A stretch of 64,000 nt of DNA from contig NZ_JACXBP010000002.1 in assembly GCF_014773485.1 (NCBI RefSeq), positions 592,353 through 656,352 of the forward strand, read 5' to 3'. This document shows positions 11,537-20,016 of this stretch, piece after piece. The translations under genes and the position numbers were made by a program. The DNA comes from Erwinia aphidicola (GTDB taxonomy: Bacteria > Pseudomonadota > Gammaproteobacteria > Enterobacterales > Enterobacteriaceae). Numbering within the stretch: the first letter of the stretch is position 1; every line of letters begins with the position of its first letter. The notes beneath the pieces are model-generated. The model saw only the letters and a list, made by a program, of their open reading frames with translations. It was not told the DNA's origin and made no database searches.

Positions 11537-11812
11537 CAGATTGATTCTCTGGTGATTATGACTAGGGATATGGCAGAGGGACCGCCAAATTTTAGCAATA
11601 ACCTAGCAAAAATCGCACCAATCCGGTGGAGGTTCAAACCACCGGATGGTGCCAGCGAATTAACCCATTGAATACAAGGCGCTTTATTGCTCTATTTTGT
11701 GCATGAAATGATTAACACAGCATCATTTCACGCACTGAAAGCTGTTTTCCCGCACGGATACCGCATGCATCCGGAGTTTTATGCACAATTGGGGTGCGTA
11801 ACACGCACCATT

Positions 11813-12292
11813 CTAGCGCAGCAGAGTCTCGCTTACCGACATCAAACCATTCTCCTTCAGACGGTCGAGGACCACTGAGGTTTTCACATGCGCCACGCTC
11901 TGATGCCCGGCGACCAGCTGGCTGATTAAAGCACTCAGCCCGGCGAGATCGGCAACCGCGACTTTCAACAGGTAATCGGCATCTCCGGTGGTTTTATAGG
12001 CATCAACAATGCCCGCCTGCTCCGCCACCATGCGGTGAAAACTCTCAACGTATTCCGCGGTATGGTTGATCAGACGCACCTCAATCAGGCCGATCATGCC
12101 TAAACCCACCGCATCCGGCGATAGCCTGGCGTGGTAGCCGAGGATCAATCCCGCCTGCTCAAGGTTAATGCGGCGGCGGGAACACTGTGAGGCGGAAAGC
12201 CCGACGATATCGCTCAGTTCCTGATTGGTCAGGCGGCCGTTTGCTTCCAGTAAAGTCAGTATCTTAAGGTCGAAATCATCAATCTGGGTCAT
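11813..12292 (-). CDS. Lrp/AsnC family transcriptional regulator
   Basis: 159 aa. N-terminal HTH (FDLKILTLLEANGRLTNQEL, then SDIVGLSASQCSRRRINLEQ) and a C-terminal RAM/AsnC ligand-binding domain (GLIEVRL...YKTTGDADYLLKVAVADL). Probably senses an amino acid. The 276-bp gap to the YitT gene is large enough for a regulated promoter, so YitT (an exporter-like neighbour) is the obvious candidate target. It is not Lrp itself: the sequence resembles the short local Lrp-type regulators. Confidence 0.9.
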   Translation of the reverse strand: MTQIDDFDLKILTLLEANGRLTNQELSDIVGLSASQCSRRRINLEQAGLILGYHARLSPDAVGLGMIGLIEVRLINHTAEYVESFHRMVAEQAGIVDAYKTTGDADYLLKVAVADLAGLSALISQLVAGHQSVAHVKTSVVLDRLKENGLMSVSETLLR

Positions 12293-12411
12293 CGTTCGTC
12301 CATGCCGGTTGCTGGGTACTGCTTACCGACAGATAACCGCATTTTTTGCAGTGTTGTCCAACACTATTTTGTGATGATCCGGAGAGGGTAACGAGGCTGG
12401 GGTGAACCGTA

Positions 12412-12438
12412 GGGGCCGATCCTCTTTTTCGATCGGCC
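12412..12438. repeat. Intergenic palindrome, class A
   Basis: Preceded by GTA. Arms GGGGCCGATC / GATCGGCC, loop CTCTTTTTC. Exact reverse complement of 400-426. It lies 14 bp past the dnaB stop. Confidence 0.8.
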
Positions 12439-12452
12439 CGTTAATGATGTGA

Positions 12453-13868
12453 TTATTCGTCGTCGTACTGTGGGCCCGCGTAGTTATCGAAGCGTGACCA
12501 CTGGCCGTTAAAGGTCAGGCGCACGGTGCCGATGGGGCCGTTACGCTGCTTACCCAGAATGATCTCCGCCACCCCTTTCAGATCGCTGTTTTCGTGATAC
12601 ACCTCATCACGGTAGATAAACATGATCAGATCGGCATCCTGCTCGATGGAGCCGGATTCACGCAGGTCGGAGTTGACCGGGCGCTTATCGGCACGCTGCT
12701 CCAGGGAGCGGTTAAGCTGCGACAGCGCCACCACCGGCACCTGCAGCTCTTTCGCCAGTGCCTTAAGCGAGCGTGAGATCTCGGCGATCTCCAGCGTACG
12801 GTTATCGGACAGTGACGGCACGCGCATCAGCTGCAGGTAGTCGATCATGATCATGCTCAGACCGCCGTGCTCGCGGAAGATACGGCGCGCACGCGAGCGG
12901 ACTTCGGTTGGCGTCAGGCCGGAAGAGTCATCAATAAACATGTTCTTCTTCTCCAGCAGGATGCCCATGGTGCTGGAGATACGCGCCCAGTCCTCATCAT
13001 CCAGCTGGCCGGTACGAATGCGCGTCTGGTCCACGCGTGACAGCGACGCCAGCATACGCATCATGATCTGCTCGCCGGGCATCTCGAGGCTGAAGATCAG
13101 CACCGGTTTATCCTGCAGCATCGCGGCGTTTTCACACAGGTTCATGGCGAAGGTGGTTTTACCCATTGCCGGACGAGCCGCCACGATAATCAGATCCGAG
13201 CGCTGCAGACCTGCGGTCTTCTTGTTCAGGTCGTGATAGCCGGTATCGACGCCGGTTACCCCGTCGTGCGGCGTCTGATAGAGCGATTCAATACGCGCAA
13301 TGGTGGCTTCGAGGATCTGATCGACGCTTTTCGGGCCGTCATCTTTATTGGCGCGGCTTTCGGCGATCTGGAATACGCGGGATTCAGCGAGATCGAGCAG
13401 ATCCTCGCTGGTACGGCCCTGCGGATCGTAACCCGCGTCGGCGATCTCATTCGCCACCGCAATCATCTCACGTACTACCGCGCGTTCGCGCACGATATCG
13501 GCATAAGCGCCAATGTTCGCCGCACTTGGCGTATTTTTCGACAGCTCAGCCAGATAAGCAAAGCCACCCACCATGCTCAGCTCGCCCTTGGTTTCCATCG
13601 ACTCGGACAGCGTGATCAGATCGATCGGCTTGCCCTGTTCCAGCAGGTGCTGCATTTCCGCGAAAATCATGCGGTGCGGTCGGCTGAAGAAGTCCTTCGC
13701 CACCACGCGCTCGGAGACATTATCCCAGCGTTCGTTATCCAGCATTAAACCGCCCAACACCGACTGTTCTGCTTCCAGCGAGTGCGGCGGCAGCTTCAGA
13801 CCTTCCATCTGACGGTCACGCGGCTCACGGTTTTCGAAGGATTTGTTGGTGGGTTTATTTCCTGCCAT
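12453..13868 (-). CDS. dnaB: Replicative DNA helicase
   Basis: 471 aa, identical in length to E. coli DnaB. The start MAGNKP was chosen over a longer frame that would overlap the qor promoter. N-terminal helical domain with LPPHSLEAEQSVLGGLMLDN; RecA-type ATPase with Walker A ARPAMGKTTFA and Walker B MIMIDYLQLM; C-terminal SQLNRSLEQRADKRPVNSDL. Forms the hexamer that unwinds the fork. Divergent from qor, as in E. coli. Confidence 0.98.
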   Translation of the reverse strand: MAGNKPTNKSFENREPRDRQMEGLKLPPHSLEAEQSVLGGLMLDNERWDNVSERVVAKDFFSRPHRMIFAEMQHLLEQGKPIDLITLSESMETKGELSMVGGFAYLAELSKNTPSAANIGAYADIVRERAVVREMIAVANEIADAGYDPQGRTSEDLLDLAESRVFQIAESRANKDDGPKSVDQILEATIARIESLYQTPHDGVTGVDTGYHDLNKKTAGLQRSDLIIVAARPAMGKTTFAMNLCENAAMLQDKPVLIFSLEMPGEQIMMRMLASLSRVDQTRIRTGQLDDEDWARISSTMGILLEKKNMFIDDSSGLTPTEVRSRARRIFREHGGLSMIMIDYLQLMRVPSLSDNRTLEIAEISRSLKALAKELQVPVVALSQLNRSLEQRADKRPVNSDLRESGSIEQDADLIMFIYRDEVYHENSDLKGVAEIILGKQRNGPIGTVRLTFNGQWSRFDNYAGPQYDDE

Positions 13869-13968
13869 AGTGATGTAATACCAAAAATCTTGTGGGGGGA
13901 CGCGCAAGTATACTCGTTTGCATAGCCTGCGTCCTCCCCCATTCGCGGCGCAATCCACAGGAGTGATC

Positions 13969-14949
13969 ATGGCAAAACGTATACAAATCAGCCAGCACGG
14001 CGCACCCGAAGTGATGCAACTGGTGGACTTCGACCCGGCCGATCCGGCTGCGGGAGAGGTGCAGGTTGAGAATAAAGCGATAGGTATCAACTATATCGAT
14101 ACCTACGTGCGCAGCGGGCTTTATCCTGCCCCGCTGCCATCCGGTTTAGGCACCGAAGCGGCAGGCGTGGTGACGCGTGTTGGCCCCGGCGTCAGCGAAC
14201 TGAAGCCGGGTGACCGCGTGGTGTACGCGCAATCCTCCCTCGGTGCCTACAGCGAAGTGCATAACGTGCCGGTAGATAAGCTGGCGCTGCTGCCGGATGC
14301 CATCTCCTTTGAGCAGGCTGCTGCCTCCTTCCTCAAAGGGCTGACCGTGCATTACCTGCTGCGCCAGACCTATGTGGTGCAGCCGGATGAGGTATTCCTG
14401 TTCCACGCGGCGGCCGGGGGCGTTGGGCTGATTGCCTGCCAGTGGGCGAAAGCGCTGGGTGCGCATTTGATCGGTACGGTCGGCTCAGCAGAGAAGGCGC
14501 AGATGGCAAAAGATGCCGGGGCATGGGCCACCATTAATTATCGCGAAGAGAATATTGCCGGGCGGGTCAGCGAGCTAACGCACGGTAAAAAGCTGCGCGT
14601 GGTGTATGACTCGGTGGGGAAAGATACCTGGGAAGCCTCGCTCGACTGCCTGCAACGCCGTGGGCTGATGGTTAGCTTTGGCAACTCTTCCGGCCCGGTC
14701 ACCGGGGTGAATCTGGCGATCCTGAATCAGAAAGGCTCGCTGTACGTTACCCGCCCGTCGCTCAACGGCTATATCACCACGCGTGAGGCGCTGACGCAGG
14801 CCAGCAATGAGCTGTTCTCGCTGATTGCCAGCAACGCGATCAGGGTAGATGTGCCACAGGCGCAGAAATTTGCCCTGGCGGATGCGCAAAAGGCACATCA
14901 GACGCTGGAGAGCCGCGGCACCCAGGGGTCGAGCTTGTTGATTCCCTAG
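13969..14949 (+). CDS. qor: NADPH:quinone oxidoreductase
   Basis: 326 aa (E. coli 327) from the ATG with AGGAG 6 bases upstream; the 5' extension would run into the dnaB promoter region. Zinc-free medium-chain reductase: AAAGGVGLIACQWAKALGA is the nucleotide-binding motif and GLGTEAAGVVTRVGPGV the family pattern. Reduces quinones with NADPH in the cytosol. Divergent from dnaB. Confidence 0.95.
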   Translation: MAKRIQISQHGAPEVMQLVDFDPADPAAGEVQVENKAIGINYIDTYVRSGLYPAPLPSGLGTEAAGVVTRVGPGVSELKPGDRVVYAQSSLGAYSEVHNVPVDKLALLPDAISFEQAAASFLKGLTVHYLLRQTYVVQPDEVFLFHAAAGGVGLIACQWAKALGAHLIGTVGSAEKAQMAKDAGAWATINYREENIAGRVSELTHGKKLRVVYDSVGKDTWEASLDCLQRRGLMVSFGNSSGPVTGVNLAILNQKGSLYVTRPSLNGYITTREALTQASNELFSLIASNAIRVDVPQAQKFALADAQKAHQTLESRGTQGSSLLIP

Positions 14950-14957
14950 ATGTTCCA

Positions 14958-14977
14958 GGGTCAGGCATGCCTGACCC
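14958..14977. repeat. Intergenic palindrome, class B
   Basis: GGGTCAGGCATGCCTGACCC, perfect 20-bp palindrome between the qor stop and its terminator. The same sequence recurs at 44229-44248. Confidence 0.85.
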
Positions 14978-15001
14978 ACTGCATCATTCAGGCAAAAAAA
15001 T

Positions 15002-15029
15002 GGGGCTCCCTTGCGGAAGCCCCTTTTTG
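15002..15029 (+). terminator. Rho-independent terminator after qor
   Basis: GGGGCT and AGCCCC form the stem around a 10-base loop and are followed by TTTTTG. An A run precedes it, so it may also work for the minus strand (pspG). Confidence 0.85.
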
Positions 15030-15218
15030 TTTCTTTCTTTTTTATAGTTCGCGCTGGTGTAGGGTCAGCGGCGATGAATACGTGATGATTCAGTTAAACC
15101 ATCCTGACAGAATTCATAAGTAAAAAATATGTTTAATTGCGATATTCAGCTAAGCAATTTGTCATGATGTGATCCAGCCCGCATTACATTCACGGAAGCA
15201 GCAGACTCCTGATTGATA

Positions 15219-15452
15219 TCAGCGAGATAGCCAGGGCTTATCATCCGCTGACGGCTTGCGCAACGCGCGATACAGCCACACGGCAACCACCGCCACCACC
15301 AGCCACGGCAACAATTTAATAACAATAGCAAACAGCCCACCCACGAACATCACCACGGTGGCAACCAGCAGCGCCGCGATAATTCCCAGCAGGGAAATAC
15401 CGGTCAGCAGCAGCATCAGAAAAAAACCGATGACAAACAGGATCTCTAACAT
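15219..15452 (-). CDS. pspG: Phage shock protein G
   Basis: 77 aa. Start at MLEILFVIGFFLMLLLTG, preceded by GGAG at 8 bases; the frame continues upstream but through the sigma-54 promoter. Two hydrophobic segments and a basic tail, as in E. coli PspG (80 aa). Inner-membrane member of the Psp response to membrane stress. A good sigma-54 site lies 39 bp upstream, consistent with PspF control, and the qor-pspG-dusA order is conserved. Confidence 0.92.
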   Translation of the reverse strand: MLEILFVIGFFLMLLLTGISLLGIIAALLVATVVMFVGGLFAIVIKLLPWLVVAVVAVWLYRALRKPSADDKPWLSR

Positions 15453-15490
15453 AATCACTCGCTCCAGATATTGAACTCCAGGAGAGCTAT

Positions 15491-15506
15491 TACAAGAAGC
15501 GTGCCA
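15491..15506 (-). promoter_or_regulatory. Sigma-54 promoter of pspG
   Basis: Minus-strand TGGCACGCTTCTTGTA matches the -24/-12 consensus TGGCAC-N5-TTGCW except for one base (GT for GC). Spacing to the pspG start is 39 bp. Confidence 0.75.
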
Positions 15507-15608
15507 GAATGGAGAAGAAGTTAACTGATTGATATTCATGAGAGATATTCACCAGGGGAGGATTTCCCCTGATGAAATTCATCACAATCTGGTGAAGTTT
15601 TGACGAAC

Positions 15609-16604
15609 TTAAACTGCGGCAGGGATCTTATCGGCAACCAGCGAGAGCGCCTTCTCGACCACGTCAACGCCCGCGCCCGCTTTGTGTGCGTTTTCGCTGA
15701 GGTAACGCCGCCACTGGCGCGCACCCGGGATCCCCTGGAACAGGCCCAACATATGACGGGTAACATGGCCGAGGTAGGTGCCGTTCGCCAGTTCACGTTC
15801 AATGTAGGGGTACATTGAGCGCACCACGGCAACCGGGTCCACCACCGGCTGACTGCTGCCGAAAATCTGCTGGTCCACCTGCGCCAGCAGGCCAGGGTTC
15901 TGATAGGCTTCGCGCCCCATCATTACGCCGTCCAGATGCTGCAGGTGAGTTTGCGCTTCTTCCAGCGTCTTCACGCCGCCGTTAATCGCCAGCGTCAGGT
16001 GCGGGAAATCGCGCTTCAGCTGATAAACGCGCGGGTAGTCGAGCGGTGGGATTTCACGGTTCTCTTTCGGGCTGAGGCCGGAAAGCCAGGCTTTACGCGC
16101 ATGGATGATAAAAGAGTCGCAGCCGCCCTGCTCTGACACCGTGCGGATAAAATCACAGAGAAATTCATAGCTGTCCTGGTCATCAATGCCGATGCGGGTT
16201 TTCACCGTGACCGGAATCGAGACCTTATCGCGCATCGCTTTAATGCCATCCGCCACCAGCTGGGCTTCACCCATCAGGCAGGCACCAAAGCGGCCGTTCT
16301 GCACGCGGTCTGATGGGCAGCCCACGTTGAGGTTCACCTCATTGTAGCCGCGCTGTTCCGCCAGCACGGCACACTGCGCCAGCGCAGCGGGATCGCTGCC
16401 GCCCAGCTGCAGTGCAACCGGCTGCTCTTCCGGGCTGAATGCCAGATAGTCGCCTTTACCGTGGATGATCGCGCCGGTGGTCACCATTTCGGTGTACAGC
16501 AGCGTCTGCCGCGTCAACTGGCGATGGAAGTAACGGCAGTGACGATCGGTCCAGTCGAGCATCGGGGCAATGGAAAAGCGGTGTGCAGGTAATTTCTCGG
16601 TCAT
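15609..16604 (-). CDS. dusA: tRNA-dihydrouridine synthase A
   Basis: 331 aa. FMN TIM-barrel enzyme that reduces U20/U20a in tRNA. Shows [12 protein letters not shown] at the N-terminus, catalytic Cys in [12 protein letters not shown], and [21 protein letters not shown]-terminal helical tRNA-binding domain ends at PAAV. In E. coli zur follows directly; here about 2.3 kb of other genes intervene. Confidence 0.96.
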   Translation of the reverse strand: MTEKLPAHRFSIAPMLDWTDRHCRYFHRQLTRQTLLYTEMVTTGAIIHGKGDYLAFSPEEQPVALQLGGSDPAALAQCAVLAEQRGYNEVNLNVGCPSDRVQNGRFGACLMGEAQLVADGIKAMRDKVSIPVTVKTRIGIDDQDSYEFLCDFIRTVSEQGGCDSFIIHARKAWLSGLSPKENREIPPLDYPRVYQLKRDFPHLTLAINGGVKTLEEAQTHLQHLDGVMMGREAYQNPGLLAQVDQQIFGSSQPVVDPVAVVRSMYPYIERELANGTYLGHVTRHMLGLFQGIPGARQWRRYLSENAHKAGAGVDVVEKALSLVADKIPAAV

Positions 16605-16676
16605 GAAAAGCGCTAACTCTGTATCAGAAGGGGTGACGATATTGTGCGCAATGATAGCACGGTGGGGAGTGATCCT

Positions 16677-16708
16677 GTAGGGGACGACCTTTTTTTCCGG
16701 TCGTCCCC
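16677..16708. repeat. Intergenic palindrome, class A
   Basis: GTAGGGGACGACC, then a T-rich loop, then GGTCGTCCCC. Located between the higA remnant 3' end and the dusA start. Confidence 0.8.
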
Positions 16709-16765
16709 TGGTATCAACCCAGCGCGGTGGCGAATTGCTCCTCGCGACTTTCCGGATCGCAGCTA

Positions 16766-16885
16766 TCAGAAATCACCGCGCACAGTGGATGTTTCGGACC
16801 CGGCGGAGTTTATTGATAAGCGAAGAAAGGAAGCTAAAGACGAAGCGATGATTTCGCCCGGATAGGCGGGGGTTGCCATTCTCAT
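16766..16885 (-). pseudogene. Truncated HigA-type antitoxin
   Basis: Starts with ATG overlapping the toxin stop (TAATG), the usual higBA coupling. The first residues, MRMATPAYPGEIIASSL, match the HigA N-terminus (consensus MxNPxHPGExL). The helix-turn-helix that should follow is absent: the frame gives unrelated residues and stops at codon 40, where a HigA would have about 90-100. This looks like a deletion that removed the DNA-binding and toxin-covering part. Whether any neutralising function remains is unknown. Confidence 0.65.
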
Positions 16886-17163
16886 TAGTGATAATCCTCC
16901 AAATTGAGAATTTCTGCATCTCCGTCGATAAACCTGAACGTGATGCGCCAGTTCCCGGAGACACTGATTGACCCGATGTCGGCACGATCGCCCTTGAGCT
17001 GATGCAGGTCATACCCGGGGAGATTGATAGCATCGATGGTTTCAGCCGCGTCGATTACGGTAAGCCGTGTCTTGATGCGGGGCACCCATTTTTGTTCAAT
17101 CCCGCTACGATCGACTTTCATGAAAAAATTTTCCAATCCTTTGTGTTTGAAGCTTGTAATCAT
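16885..17163 (-). CDS. HigB/RelE-type mRNA interferase toxin
   Basis: 92 aa from MITSFKHKGLENFF, the standard HigB-1 start; an upstream in-frame start at 17220 is less likely. Conserved points: RLTVIDAAETIDAINLPGYD, LHQLKGDRADIGSISVSGNW and RITFRF...AEILNLEDYH, the C-terminal RelE-fold strand with Arg, Glu/Asp and His. Expected to cleave mRNA on the ribosome. It sits in an insertion between dusA and zur. The partner antitoxin downstream is truncated, so the toxin may be inactive, silenced or covered by an antitoxin elsewhere. Confidence 0.8.
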   Translation of the reverse strand: MITSFKHKGLENFFMKVDRSGIEQKWVPRIKTRLTVIDAAETIDAINLPGYDLHQLKGDRADIGSISVSGNWRITFRFIDGDAEILNLEDYH

Positions 17164-17292
17164 TGTGGCGTCCGTGTTCCTAAATGTGGAACGGCATACC
17201 ACGTGTTCCTGAACGTGCAACGCCTGGCGATATTTACATCATCCGTGCAGTTCAGGGCACTGTTTTGGCTATGTAAAACGGGGATCGCGCAG

Positions 17293-17312
17293 GGGCGAGG
17301 CAAGCCTCGCCC
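17293..17312. repeat. Intergenic palindrome, class B
   Basis: GGGCGAGGCAAGCCTCGCCC, class B with one central mismatch (CAAG). It lies just past the stop of the TraF-like gene. Confidence 0.75.
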
Positions 17313-17320
17313 GCAGAGGG

Positions 17321-18550
17321 TTAGAAGGTGAAGTTAAGCTGCGCCACCGCGCCCCAGGTGTTGTCCTTACCCGCCATTCCGGCGAGATCCAGATGCACCT
17401 TGTTGTACGGTGAAATACCGAAACCACCGGTGAACACGTTGGTATCGTTCGATTTCATATCGGCGCGGTAGCCGGCGCGCAGCTGCAGCCAGCTCAGCAG
17501 ACGATATTCTGCACCGACCGAGGCGTACTGGCTGTCCTGCATTGACTTAAAGCGTTTGGTTGGCGTCAGGTCAACATCCAGCGCGGTGGTCAGACGCTCG
17601 GTGTGGAACGACACGCCAGAAGTGACCAGCGGGCGGATCTGGTAGGTATCGATGTAACCGTTCACTTCTTTGGTGTCGATATCACGCGAAATCAGGTTTT
17701 GCCCGCTCAGGCCGAACGTCCAGTTGTCACCGAGATCGGTGGCGACACCGGCGTCAACGTTAAAGCCGGTATTGTTGTTCTTGTAACGACCGTCGGTAAA
17801 GTCTGACTTGTCGTAGGTGTACACCGAGGCGCTGTAGTTATACAGCGTGGTTTTCTGCAGTTTCGGCGTCACGCCAAACGACACCGGGTGGCCACCGATA
17901 TCAAATTCATGCGCCATTGCCACGCCGAAATCATAGACGATGGCCCCGCGGCCCAGCCCGACGGAAGTGAGATCCAGCGATGATGGCAAGCCTCCCCCGG
18001 CGACCGCGTTCAGGTTGTCGATATCGCTCTGGCTGATTTCACTACTGACTGAGGCTGTTCCGTAGGCTTTGGTCACCAGGGCAAAGGTCAGCACATCATT
18101 CGGCACCGTCACGGCAAATGCCGCACCGGCCTGCCCCCAGGCTTTCTCACCGCGAATATCCTCCAGCCGGTTAGCTAAATCGCCCGCCGCGGCCTGGATA
18201 CGCGGAATATCGGTGGGGAAAACGAAGTTATTCAGCAGGTCACGATAACCGTCGACGGAGTTGGTCAGATCGTCAACTTTGTCGATCAGCTTATCGTTGT
18301 CACTGATCTGCGCACCGGCCGCAGGCAGGATGATACTGACCTTATCCTCCGGCTGCGCTTTGGTCATCAGGGCTGGGTTAGCCAGCACCGCAGATCCGTA
18401 GGTTGAAGAGGCCACGCCGGTGCCGCCCATCGCATCGTTGCGGGCGTCGAAATAGTTGCCGGCGGCCATCACGCTGAAAGGCGCCAGAAACAGAGCGGGT
18501 AACACCACAGGCCGGGAAACCCCGATCAACTTTTTGAATGTATTAGCCAT
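17321..18550 (-). CDS. TraF-type outer-membrane beta-barrel protein (orphan)
   Basis: 409 aa. N-terminal signal peptide (FLAPFSVMAAGNYFDARN, cleavage after AAA/MAA) and an amphipathic strand pattern ending in the outer-membrane signature LNFTF with C-terminal Phe. NYFDARNDAMGGTGVASSTY is the hallmark of the TraF_2 / FadL-like family often annotated as conjugal transfer protein TraF. No other conjugation gene is near, so a role in conjugation is not supported. It forms part of the dusA-zur insertion and is transcribed alone. Confidence 0.75.
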   Translation of the reverse strand: MANTFKKLIGVSRPVVLPALFLAPFSVMAAGNYFDARNDAMGGTGVASSTYGSAVLANPALMTKAQPEDKVSIILPAAGAQISDNDKLIDKVDDLTNSVDGYRDLLNNFVFPTDIPRIQAAAGDLANRLEDIRGEKAWGQAGAAFAVTVPNDVLTFALVTKAYGTASVSSEISQSDIDNLNAVAGGGLPSSLDLTSVGLGRGAIVYDFGVAMAHEFDIGGHPVSFGVTPKLQKTTLYNYSASVYTYDKSDFTDGRYKNNNTGFNVDAGVATDLGDNWTFGLSGQNLISRDIDTKEVNGYIDTYQIRPLVTSGVSFHTERLTTALDVDLTPTKRFKSMQDSQYASVGAEYRLLSWLQLRAGYRADMKSNDTNVFTGGFGISPYNKVHLDLAGMAGKDNTWGAVAQLNFTF

Positions 18551-18993
18551 TTACCCAGAATCCACCATAGAAAATGTAAAAGCGAATGCGAAAACGCGCG
18601 CACAACCGTCATACCTGAATGATGAACATACAGGCAGCATTTCATTGCTGTGAATTGAGAGAAAATGAGTGGGCTTTTCAGGTCATTGCCATTTTATTAA
18701 TCTGTTAACACGCTAACAGTTGAGCATTTTTACACTGTGACTTCGCGGTAAAAACGCATCCGGCCCTAGGAAAAAGGTAGACATAAACGCTAAGCGCTGC
18801 AAATCAGATTAGTTGTGTTAATCAAAAAAAATCTGGACCTGATCGTTAAGCCGCCACTGATTAAACCTTCTTTATCAGCTTAGCTTATCGGCAATACCAG
18901 TCATTTATACAGGGTCGGCAGGTTAAAATGGCAAACTCGGCGTTTTGTGGCAGACGTGATAAAATAACATCCTATCTTGCCTGAGGGGGATCC
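18551..18993. other. Divergent intergenic region TraF-like gene / zur
   Basis: 443 bp, AT-rich. It holds both promoters. Only one structure stands out, CTGTTAACACGCTAACAG at 18702-18719, a 6-bp inverted repeat with a 6-bp spacer. No gene or class A/B palindrome is seen. Confidence 0.45.
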
Positions 18994-19509
18994 ATGAATA
19001 TTACCAGTGCAGAAAAAATCCTGACGCAGGCTGAAGTGATTTGCCAGCAGCGTAGCGTGCGTCTGACGCCACAGCGCCTTGAAGTGCTGCGGCTGATGAG
19101 CGAACAGAATGGGGCTATCAGCGCCTATGACCTGCTGGACCTGCTGCGCGTCTCTGAACCCCAGGCAAAACCCCCGACCATTTATCGGGCGCTGGACTTC
19201 CTGCTGGAGCAGGGTTTTATCCACCGCGTCGAGTCAACCAATAGCTACGTGGTCTGCCACCATTTTGAAGAGCCTTCGCACACCTCAGCGATGTTGATTT
19301 GCGATCGCTGCGGTTCAGTAAGCGAGCAGCATGCGGATGGCGTGGAAGATATCTTGAAATCTTTGGCCCTGAAGTCAGGTTTTACCCTTGGGCATAGTGT
19401 GATTGAAGCGCACGGATTTTGTCAGGAGTGTGGTGAGATTGAAGCCTGCACCCATCAGGATGCGTGCCAGCACGATCATAGCGTGCAGAGTAAAAAGCGC
19501 GGGCGTTGA
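18994..19509 (+). CDS. zur: Zinc uptake regulator (Fur family)
   Basis: 171 aa (E. coli 171). Winged helix (RLTPQRLEVLRLMSEQNGAI, then AKPPTIYRALDFLLEQGFIH), then a zinc dimerisation domain with CDRCG and CQECGEIEAC, and a His/Cys tail (HQDACQHDHS). Represses zinc import genes when zinc-replete. GGGGGATCC just before the ATG is the ribosome site. Confidence 0.95.
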   Translation: MNITSAEKILTQAEVICQQRSVRLTPQRLEVLRLMSEQNGAISAYDLLDLLRVSEPQAKPPTIYRALDFLLEQGFIHRVESTNSYVVCHHFEEPSHTSAMLICDRCGSVSEQHADGVEDILKSLALKSGFTLGHSVIEAHGFCQECGEIEACTHQDACQHDHSVQSKKRGR

Positions 19510-19590
19510 TAAATTTTTTTGCGGGAATTATTGGGGGATGGCACATTCCATGTGCCTGGGTAGGAGCTAATACTTACTGTCGTTCGTCGC

Positions 19591-19800
19591 TTACCAGCGA
19601 TGATCGTTACGGGTTTCCCAGTCTTTAAGCTCTTTTTCGGCCTGATCTTTCTGATAGCCGTAGCGCTCCTGGATTTTGCCGACCAACTGATCGCGTTTAC
19701 CTTCAACCACGGTCAGGTCGTCATCCGTCAGCTTGCCCCATTGCTCTTTCACTTTACCTTTAAACTGTTTCCAGTTACCGCCGGCTTCGTCTTTATTCAT
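19591..19800 (-). CDS. yjbJ: CsbD-family stress protein
   Basis: 69 aa, hydrophilic. MNKDEAGGNWKQFKGKVKEQ and WGKLTDDDLTVVEGKRDQLV match YjbJ/CsbD closely. Abundant in stationary phase in E. coli; molecular role unclear. AGGAAACAC precedes the start. Convergent with zur. Confidence 0.93.
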   Translation of the reverse strand: MNKDEAGGNWKQFKGKVKEQWGKLTDDDLTVVEGKRDQLVGKIQERYGYQKDQAEKELKDWETRNDHRW

Positions 19801-20016
19801 GATGTGTTTCCTCTACCTTGGGTTAAAACAGCTTTTATGGTTAAGAATTCCACTTAGATACCAGTCAAATATCTGGTCAAGTGCTTAACGTAGAGATAAT
19901 TGTAGTAGAGAAATGGGTTCTCGTTGCGACAACCCCTGACAAAAAAGCTATAAAGCAGAGAAAAACCCTAATACATCATAGAGGTAGCGCAGCGGCGGAA
20001 GACGTAAACAAATGTT

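Noticed and set aside
16773..17033. An 86-codon minus frame overlapping higB and the higA remnant
   Set aside because: It overlaps the toxin in another frame and contains no HigA signature in its reading; the real antitoxin start is the TAATG at 16885.
17321..18550. A conjugative element at the TraF-like gene
   Set aside because: No relaxase, pilus or transfer gene is present nearby; the gene is an orphan family member.
18702..18719. CTGTTAACACGCTAACAG as a LexA box near zur
   Set aside because: The spacing is CTGT-N10-ACAG; LexA needs N8. Left as an unexplained inverted repeat.
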